From Planctomycetota bacterium (lineage in GTDB: Bacteria; Planctomycetota; Phycisphaerae; WQYP01): DNA of 10,608 nucleotides. Under the pieces are notes generated by a model. The model made no database searches, was not told the DNA's origin, and saw only the letters and a program-made list of their open reading frames with translations. The number at the start of each line of letters is the position of its first letter. Position 1 is the first letter of the stretch. The stretch lies in contig JAJZOA010000296.1 in NCBI GenBank assembly GCA_021852225.1, positions 1 to 10,608 of the forward strand, given 5' to 3'. The translations under genes and the position numbers were made by a program. Shown piece after piece: positions 5,525-10,608 of this stretch.

Positions 5525-6262
5525 ATGCGGATTGATATTTTAACGCTTTTTCCTGAAATGTTCGGCCCGGTGCTTGGGGCGAGCATTCTTAAACGGGCGG
5601 CGGAAAAAAACAAGGTGACTTATCACCTTCATCAGATACGGGATTACAGCACTGATCCTCATCGCAAAGTGGATGAGCGCCCCTTTGGCGGGGGACCGGG
5701 GATGGTGATGATGTGCCAACCGGTGGTGGATGCCGCAACTGCGGTTGAGGCAATGGATACCCGTCCGGTGACTCGAATTATGCTCTGCCCGCGGGGCAGA
5801 CGCCTGACCCAGAATCTGGCTGGCGAGCTGGCGCAAAAGCCACGGCTGGAATTAATTTCGGGTCACTATGAGGGCTTTGACGAACGGATCAGCCAATTGC
5901 TTTCACCTATGGAGGTGAGCATCGGCGATTATGTTCTTTCCGGCGGCGAATTGCCGGCCATGGTTCTGCTGGATTCAATTGTTCGCTTGATTCCAGGCGT
6001 ACTTGGAGACAGCCAAAGCCACTGCGGTGAATCGTTTGCGGCGGATGATCCGCTGATTTCGGGCGGACTGGAATATCCGCATTACACTCGGCCGCGACAG
6101 TTCGGCGGCCTGGAGGTACCGGACGTACTGCTGTCCGGTGACCATGCGGCCATCGCCGCCTGGCGGGCGGAAGAGTCGCGGAAGATCACGCGGCAGCGGC
6201 GACCAGACCTGGCAGCGCCCCTGATTGACCAGCCGATGACGGACCCGGCTGCGAATCCGTGA
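5525..6262 (+). CDS. trmD: tRNA (guanine(37)-N1)-methyltransferase
   Basis: TrmD methylates G37 next to the anticodon using S-adenosylmethionine, which prevents +1 frameshifting. The 245-aa protein starts MRIDILTLFPEMF. It carries DERPFGGGPGM (50-60), GHYEGFDER (113-121) and IGDYVLSGGE (133-142), which form the trefoil-knot SAM site, and then the tRNA-binding segment with EYPHYTRP (173-180). At the position of the E. coli catalytic aspartate (D169) this protein has glutamate (LEYPHYTRP); as far as I recall, this substitution occurs in other bacterial TrmD proteins, so activity is expected. ATG 5525 is fixed by the family N-terminus, although the ribosome site is weak. It lies between rpsP and rplS, as in many bacteria. 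Length is close to E. coli TrmD (255 aa). Confidence 0.97.
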   Translation: MRIDILTLFPEMFGPVLGASILKRAAEKNKVTYHLHQIRDYSTDPHRKVDERPFGGGPGMVMMCQPVVDAATAVEAMDTRPVTRIMLCPRGRRLTQNLAGELAQKPRLELISGHYEGFDERISQLLSPMEVSIGDYVLSGGELPAMVLLDSIVRLIPGVLGDSQSHCGESFAADDPLISGGLEYPHYTRPRQFGGLEVPDVLLSGDHAAIAAWRAEESRKITRQRRPDLAAPLIDQPMTDPAANP

Positions 6263-6363
6263 GTGATCGCTGGCGAGAATGTACCGGGGGCAGGGAAACA
6301 GAAATGCGGCCGATGGATGCCGCGAAACAGATACGGTTTTTTACCTTTGTGTCGGAGTGAATC

Positions 6364-6774
6364 ATGCGTAACAGCCTCATCAGTCATGTAGAATCCAAGC
6401 ATTTGCGGGCAACCCCGATCGCGTTTGATATTGGCGATCTGGTGGATGTACACTGCAAAATCGTGGAGGGCGACAAAGAACGTGTGCAGGTGTTTTCCGG
6501 CACCATTATTTCCCGCAAGGGGGCGGGTATTAATTCCAGTTTTACGGTGCGCCGCATTGTGAACAATGAAGGCGTCGAGCGTATCTTCCCAACCCATTCC
6601 CCAAAAATCGAAAAGCTGGAAATTCGCCGCAGCAGCAAAGTCCGTCGCGCCAAGCTTTACTATTTGCGCGATCTGACCGGCAAGGCTACCCGGCTGAAGG
6701 AAGGCGCTCCAATCGTTCCTTCGGATACCCCGGCGGTTACAGCTCCGGCAGGCGAAGCCCCAGCAGCGTCCTGA
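6364..6774 (+). CDS. rplS: 50S ribosomal protein L19
   Basis: A 136-aa large-subunit protein located at the interface of the two ribosomal subunits. The core matches L19: [20 protein letters not shown], then [41 protein letters not shown] and [20 protein letters not shown]. coli L19 is 115 aa; the extra length is a C-terminal Ala/Pro-rich tail ([20 protein letters not shown]). ATG 6364 has GGAG 6 nt upstream. It ends the rpsP-trmD-rplS cluster, 101 nt after trmD, and converges on the ABC transporter operon. Confidence 0.97.
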   Translation: MRNSLISHVESKHLRATPIAFDIGDLVDVHCKIVEGDKERVQVFSGTIISRKGAGINSSFTVRRIVNNEGVERIFPTHSPKIEKLEIRRSSKVRRAKLYYLRDLTGKATRLKEGAPIVPSDTPAVTAPAGEAPAAS

Positions 6775-6809
6775 ATCCGCTCATACTTGCATCACATTCC
6801 ATGGCGTTC

Positions 6810-6830
6810 ATCGGCAGCGCATGCGCCGAT
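6810..6830. terminator. Stem-loop between the convergent rplS and ABC operons
   Basis: ATCGGC (6810-6815) pairs with GCCGAT (6825-6830) across a 9-nt loop in the 136-bp gap between convergent genes. It could serve both directions, but no T-run follows on either strand. The rest of the gap shows nothing else clear. Confidence 0.3.
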
Positions 6831-6910
6831 CCGCTTTCATGCGCGCCGGGTTAAGGTCTTGGATCGCGGCCATATCGCAGCGCGGCGGCGCGTTGGAGAA
6901 AGGCTGTTGA

Positions 6911-7468
6911 TCAGCCTGGTTTAGATTGATCCGCCGGCGCGACAAGTTCAAACAGGTCCTGGTCGCGGTTATAGGAAAAAATTTCGGCATAGCGGCCCCA
7001 GTTTAAAACGGCATCGTACTGCGGTTTGGCGCGTTCGGTGGGAAGTATGCGCTGAATTTCCTCCATAATTTCCTGGCGCGTGGCACCCTTGTTTTCTCGC
7101 TGGGCAAGAAAGTTCTGAAAATGGACAAACAGCGGCAAATTTCGCACCTGACCCGCAATAAGTTTTTTCTTTTCGTTTACCGGCACTTCGATCATCTGTT
7201 TCCCAAGCGGCAGCATGACCAGATCACCGCCCGGTGTGTCCACAAAACCCAGCACTTCCGCCGCTTTGATAATCAGCAGCAGTTCCCCGAAGCTGTCCCG
7301 CAGTTCGCGTGCCAGCTTATAAATATCCTCCTTGCCGCCGTGGTCATCCAGCATTTCAAGCAGTCCCAGCACTTTGCTTAGACCGGTGGGGGGGACCGGC
7401 ACAACAGGCAATTCATGCTTTTGCGGCTGTTCGGCAAACTGTGACGGGTCGTTGGTGTTATCGCTCAT
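6911..7468 (-). CDS. Free-standing AAA-associated C-terminal domain protein of an ABC transporter
   Basis: A 185-aa soluble protein without Walker motifs. After a flexible, proline-containing N-terminus (about 1-28), LSKVLGLLEMLDDHGGKEDI, the IKAAEVLGFV stretch and NWGRYAEIF (156-164) match the AAA-associated C-terminal domain. That domain is usually fused to the C-terminus of nitrate/sulfonate/taurine-type ABC ATPases and looks like a pair of winged-helix units, possibly regulating the ATPase. Here it is a separate gene 23 nt after the ATPase stop codon, in a different frame, with its own AAGGAG ribosome site 8 nt before ATG 7468. It is the last gene of the operon. The domain call is fairly firm; its function in the family is not well known to me, and a regulatory role is inference. 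Confidence 0.82.
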   Translation of the reverse strand: MSDNTNDPSQFAEQPQKHELPVVPVPPTGLSKVLGLLEMLDDHGGKEDIYKLARELRDSFGELLLIIKAAEVLGFVDTPGGDLVMLPLGKQMIEVPVNEKKKLIAGQVRNLPLFVHFQNFLAQRENKGATRQEIMEEIQRILPTERAKPQYDAVLNWGRYAEIFSYNRDQDLFELVAPADQSKPG

Positions 7469-7491
7469 GGTATAAGCTCCTTAGGGCCAGA

Positions 7492-8244
7492 TTAAATCTC
7501 GGCCATCAGACTGAAAATGGAATCCACATAGCGGCTGAATTGCTCTGAATTCTTATGCCTTGGCCGGGTTATAGCAATGTCAATATCAGCCACAATCCGT
7601 CCGGGACGGCCGCCAATGAGTACCACACGGTCAGCGAGTTCAACCGCTTCTTCAATATTGTGCGTGACCATAATCACGGTGCTGACCGCCAGATTGGGGT
7701 CAGCCCAGATATCGAGGAGTTCCTCGCGCAGGTTAATGCTGGTAAGGGGGTCCAGGGCGCTGAAGGGTTCATCCATTAGCAGAAGCTCCGGCTCCACACT
7801 TAGTGCACGTGCAATGCCCACCCGCTGCTTCATGCCTCCGGACAGTTCTCGCGGATAAGCGGCTTCAAATCCGTCCAGCCCGACTTTATCAATATAATAT
7901 GCCGCGCGCTTTTTTGCGTCCGACAATGGCATTCCGCGAGCTTCCAGCGCCAGCAGGACATTCTGGGTTACGGTAAGCCATGGCAGCAGCGCAAAATTCT
8001 GAAATACCAGAGCGCATTCCAGATTGATGCCCATCAGCGGCTTATCTTTAAAATAGACCCGTCCCCTGGTCGGCGGCAGGAGACCGTTAATAAGCCGCAG
8101 CGTGGTGGATTTGCCACAGCCGGAAGGGCCTACCAGGCAGACAAACTGTCCGGCGTCAACACTCAGATTCATATCCGTGAGGATCGTTGCCGGCGGTCCG
8201 TCGCTCTGATAAATCTTGCTGATATCTTCAAGTCTTAAAAGCAT
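7492..8244 (-). CDS. ABC transporter ATP-binding protein, NitT/TauT family
   Basis: A 250-aa ATPase that would power the adjacent permease from the cytoplasmic side. All motifs are intact: Walker [10 protein letters not shown] (39-47), Q-loop Q82 ([10 protein letters not shown]), signature LSGGMKQR (134-141), Walker B LLLMDEP (154-160) and H-loop H195 ([16 protein letters not shown]). The [13 protein letters not shown] stretch and the overall length resemble SsuB, TauB and NrtD, which import sulfonates, taurine or nitrate. Substrate cannot be told from the ATPase. ATG 8244 has AAGG 6 nt upstream. It lies 60 nt after the permease gene and 23 nt before the AAA-associated domain gene, forming one operon. 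Related proteins often carry that domain as a C-terminal fusion; this one does not. Confidence 0.93.
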   Translation of the reverse strand: MLLRLEDISKIYQSDGPPATILTDMNLSVDAGQFVCLVGPSGCGKSTTLRLINGLLPPTRGRVYFKDKPLMGINLECALVFQNFALLPWLTVTQNVLLALEARGMPLSDAKKRAAYYIDKVGLDGFEAAYPRELSGGMKQRVGIARALSVEPELLLMDEPFSALDPLTSINLREELLDIWADPNLAVSTVIMVTHNIEEAVELADRVVLIGGRPGRIVADIDIAITRPRHKNSEQFSRYVDSIFSLMAEI

Positions 8245-8288
8245 GTATTACCTTGAATTCAGGTCCGAGATACATTTTAACATTTTCA

Positions 8289-8303
8289 GCGGCAGCCGGC
8301 CGC
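8289..8303 (-). promoter_or_regulatory. GC-rich hairpin just after the permease stop codon
   Basis: On the minus strand GCGGC (8303-8299) pairs with GCCGC (8293-8289) across a 5-nt loop, one base after the permease stop codon. No U-run follows, so full termination is unlikely. It resembles the hairpin after rpsP in position, size and composition. Confidence 0.35.
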
Positions 8304-8304
8304 A

Positions 8305-10104
8305 TTAATAATCAAGCCGGAAACGGTCGACCGCCCAGGCCTGCAGCCGTTTCCATAAAAGCCGGTTTAAAGCCACAATAAGCAGGATAAGACTGGCCAC
8401 GCCCAGAAGCAAAAGAGATCCGCTTTCTCCTTTGGGAAGTGGCGTGCCGGAGGCAATGGGAGGATTGCTTCCGACCGATGCGACATCCAGCAGCCAGCCG
8501 ATGCCCAGTACATGGTAATAGCGACTGGCGTAACTGATGGATTCGCTGAAAATAAGCGTGTTCCAGCCTCCGCCAAAGGCGGTAATGGTTCCAGTGAAAA
8601 GGGACGGAAGAATCGCCGGAAGAATCAGTTTTTTCCATTTCATCATACGAGGAAGACCCATGGCGTCGGTCGCTTCAATCAGGTCGCCGGGGATTCTGCT
8701 GATTCCGCCGAGCATATTGTAGAGAACATACCATTGCACGCCGTTCATCAGCAAAAACAGACAGGCAAGTTCCACACCCCATCGCGGGCCAAGATTCATG
8801 TGCCGCACAAATACGCTCACCACAATAAACAGCAGTGCAATCGGCGGCATACTGGCCAGCGATTGGGATACCGATGAAAGAGCGCGAAGTGCCCGCGGAC
8901 GTCTGCGCGCCCAGAGAACGGTCGGAATGATCCACGCGAGGGATAGCAGATACGCCAAAAGAATCCGAAGATATGACCGCGCGATGGCCTCGGGAATGAG
9001 TCTGGCCAGGGGCGACACGCCAGCAGCGATAACATGCCATGAATAAAACCCGCCGCCCAGAACCAGTACGACTATTGTCAGCCAGCCGACCAGGCGCTGG
9101 CTGGCGTTCCACAGACGGACCACTGGCCGCACCACTTCAATGCGTGGCAATGTAATGCCGCTGGCTGTGCCATGAAGGCGGCGCAGAAATCGGCTGGTCG
9201 CCCGATTCATGGGATGGACGATATAGTCCATGGCCAGTCGCGGTACCCGCCCCTTTTGATACCAGCCCAGAATTCCCCGATGATCGCGCGAAAGCGTGGA
9301 GACTGACATTTCATATTTAAAACGTTCCGCCCAGACCCCTAGCGGTCTCCATATAAAAAATTCCATCAACAGCACAATCAGCATCAGTGTGCCGGCCCCC
9401 ATGCAGTTGTATAAAATCGGATGGCGCGAATCAACCGCCTGTCCCAGAAAACTACCCAGCCCTGGCAGCGTGATATTTTGATTTCCAACCGTCAGAATTT
9501 CACATGCCGTCAGGGCGAACCAGCCCGCGGCCCAACTGACGATGCTGTTGTATAACAATCCTGGAATGCAGACTGGCAGTGTGATGGCAAAGAACCTTTG
9601 CGAGCCGCGAATACCGAAGCTCTCGGCCGCTTCCACCGTTTGCGGCGGCATCATGCGCAGACTTTCATAAACGGAAAATGCCATATTCCAAGCCATTCCG
9701 GTGAAAATCAGCACGATAGCGCTGAATTCCATTCCCAGCCGTCCGCCACCAAAAACCGCCGCCGCGACCGCAAGTGCGGCGGGAAAGAAACTGACAATAG
9801 GAATGGATTGAAGAATATCCAGCACGGGCAGAATAATTCGTTCGGCTTTGCGGTTGCGTGCGGCGTAAATTCCGACGCTTAAAGAAAAAAGGAGGGAAAC
9901 GATATATGCCACGATCATTCGGCTCAGGGATTCCACGGCGTCCAGTGGAAGTTGCCACGCCCGCACCGGAACGTGAACATGACTTAATACGCTCCGCTGA
10001 AGCAGCCCGGCCAGCAATGCCGCTCCAAGCAGGACCAAGGCGGCGGCAACCCAATAGCCGATCACATTGGATTGATGCGGCTGGGTTTCCTCCAGGGTTG
10101 CCAT
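8305..10104 (-). CDS. Two-domain fused ABC transporter permease, NitT/TauT type
   Basis: A 599-aa inner membrane protein holding two binding-protein-dependent permease domains in tandem, so one chain could supply both halves of the channel. Numbering from ATG 10104: domain one spans about 14-255, with the coupling-helix motif EAAESFG (158-164) followed by ITLPVCIPGLL. A cytoplasmic linker of about 85 basic and amphipathic residues follows. Domain two spans about 337-585, with EATDAMG (477-483) followed by LILPAILPSLF. Both EAA loops look intact, as needed to dock the ATPase. Starts at 10179 and 10122 are also in frame. I prefer 10104 because GGAG lies 9 nt upstream, and a promoter just before 10179 would leave that start leaderless. 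It is the first gene of the operon, ahead of the ATPase. No substrate-binding protein gene is next to it, so the substrate is unknown. Confidence 0.92.
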   Translation of the reverse strand: MATLEETQPHQSNVIGYWVAAALVLLGAALLAGLLQRSVLSHVHVPVRAWQLPLDAVESLSRMIVAYIVSLLFSLSVGIYAARNRKAERIILPVLDILQSIPIVSFFPAALAVAAAVFGGGRLGMEFSAIVLIFTGMAWNMAFSVYESLRMMPPQTVEAAESFGIRGSQRFFAITLPVCIPGLLYNSIVSWAAGWFALTACEILTVGNQNITLPGLGSFLGQAVDSRHPILYNCMGAGTLMLIVLLMEFFIWRPLGVWAERFKYEMSVSTLSRDHRGILGWYQKGRVPRLAMDYIVHPMNRATSRFLRRLHGTASGITLPRIEVVRPVVRLWNASQRLVGWLTIVVLVLGGGFYSWHVIAAGVSPLARLIPEAIARSYLRILLAYLLSLAWIIPTVLWARRRPRALRALSSVSQSLASMPPIALLFIVVSVFVRHMNLGPRWGVELACLFLLMNGVQWYVLYNMLGGISRIPGDLIEATDAMGLPRMMKWKKLILPAILPSLFTGTITAFGGGWNTLIFSESISYASRYYHVLGIGWLLDVASVGSNPPIASGTPLPKGESGSLLLLGVASLILLIVALNRLLWKRLQAWAVDRFRLDY

Positions 10105-10187
10105 GGTCGAATGCTCCGCCATACTGTCAGTTCCGGCCCATTTCCTTTCCGCGGCGATGCAGCCACGCAGGTGTGCCATGGGTTGGG

Positions 10188-10215
10188 ATTATACGGCGTA
10201 ATCGGCCGGTGTCAC
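10188..10215 (-). promoter_or_regulatory. Strong candidate promoter of the ABC operon
   Basis: On the minus strand TATAAT at 10193-10188 is a perfect -10 box. GTGACA at 10215-10210 matches the -35 consensus at five of six bases, with 16 bp between. Transcription would start near 10181, giving a leader of about 77 nt to the preferred start at 10104. This is the best consensus promoter in the window. Confidence 0.6.
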
Positions 10216-10608
10216 GAGTGCATGTAAGGAATTGGATAGGATGCGGCCTGCGAACAGATTCGTCGGGGAACACAGTTCGCGGCTTGAGCGCTACGCGTAA
10301 CGCGCTGCGGCGGCCAGGACGACTTGGCGTTGCATTCATTTATTTCAAGTGACTGAATTTTGGTTAATCGGCCAAAAGCGGGAAGGCACAGGGGTGCCAC
10401 GCGCCGATCAATATGATTAATGCGCCTGAATCAACACTCCCGCGGCATCTTTGTTCACCGGATGCATGATAATGCTACCGAATGCACCGCCCCGATACCG
10501 ACGGGTGAGAAAGGATGCAGGTAAATAAAGGACCGCCCGGAATGTCCTGGCCCAAGCCATTCATGCGTGGCGGCGATCCTCCCAAACAATTTAACCTGAC
10601 ATAAGGAT
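10216..10608. other. Right-edge region without a confident gene
   Basis: About 390 bp upstream of the ABC operon. It holds an inverted repeat AGCGC/GCGCT at 10287-10306 with the palindrome TACGCGTA (10292-10299) in its centre, and one doubtful 47-codon minus-strand frame (listed separately). A TAAGGA sequence at the very end could be a ribosome site for a plus-strand gene beyond the window, but that cannot be judged here. Confidence 0.4.
10417..10560 (-). CDS. Doubtful small hypothetical protein, 47 aa
   Basis: An ATG-started minus-strand frame runs from 10560 to a TAA at 10417. The residues look protein-like (SFLTRRYRGGAFGSIIMHPV), basic in the middle, with no recognised domain. The nearest ribosome site is a GGGAGG about 17 nt upstream, too far to be convincing, and an in-frame TGA directly precedes the ATG. 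It lies upstream of the ABC operon promoter on the same strand. It may be chance or the remains of a longer gene. Confidence 0.2.
   Translation of the reverse strand: MAWARTFRAVLYLPASFLTRRYRGGAFGSIIMHPVNKDAAGVLIQAH

Noticed and set aside
7469..7491. A possible frameshift splitting an ATPase with a fused AAA-associated domain
   Set aside because: The ATPase ends at a normal family length, and the next gene has its own strong ribosome site and ATG, so two real genes are more likely.
9858..10352. A 164-codon plus-strand open frame
   Set aside because: It lies antisense to the permease N-terminus and crosses the operon promoter, and its Arg/Pro-rich composition is typical of an antisense shadow frame.
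10542..10604. A 20-codon plus-strand frame near the right edge
   Set aside because: Too short to support, no recognisable features, and antisense to another equally doubtful small frame.
1..10608. tRNA genes, CRISPR arrays, insertion sequences or phage genes
   Set aside because: I saw no tRNA cloverleaf, no regularly spaced repeats, no transposase or integrase, and no target-site duplications.

Overview
This window looks like a piece of a Gram-negative, GC-rich chromosome, most likely from the Planctomycetota (perhaps Phycisphaerae). That placement is inference. It rests on a short UvrC with no C-terminal helix-hairpin-helix domain, an rpsP-trmD-rplS cluster without rimM, and a lipid A gene (lpxB) beside a PilZ-domain gene. 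There is no rRNA or other marker to fix the taxonomy.

Layout, left to right. (1) The 3' part of uvrC on the plus strand, converging on lpxB on the minus strand. (2) A 532-bp gap between the divergent lpxB and PilZ genes. It holds the most interesting signal in the window: on the lpxB strand, a 15-bp closing helix encloses four small hairpins, and a further small hairpin covers the lpxB ribosome binding site. lpxB itself seems to start at a non-ATG codon. (3) A small PilZ-domain gene. (4) A minus-strand pair, a short-chain dehydrogenase followed by a SixA-type phosphohistidine phosphatase. (5) A divergent intergenic region with a possible promoter and a hairpin-rich leader, then the plus-strand translation cluster rpsP, trmD and rplS. 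(6) A minus-strand ABC import operon of the nitrate/sulfonate/taurine type, transcribed from a good promoter near 10190: a two-domain fused permease, an ATPase and a free-standing AAA-associated C-terminal domain protein. No substrate-binding protein gene is visible. (7) About 390 bp at the right edge without a confident gene.

How the genes work together. Most are housekeeping: DNA repair (uvrC), outer membrane lipid A (lpxB), and ribosome and tRNA function (rpsP, trmD, rplS). The ABC genes form one transport unit. The dehydrogenase and SixA genes are probably co-transcribed, but no shared pathway is evident. I see no tRNA, rRNA, CRISPR array, insertion sequence or phage gene. The candidate for something undescribed is the structured leader upstream of lpxB.
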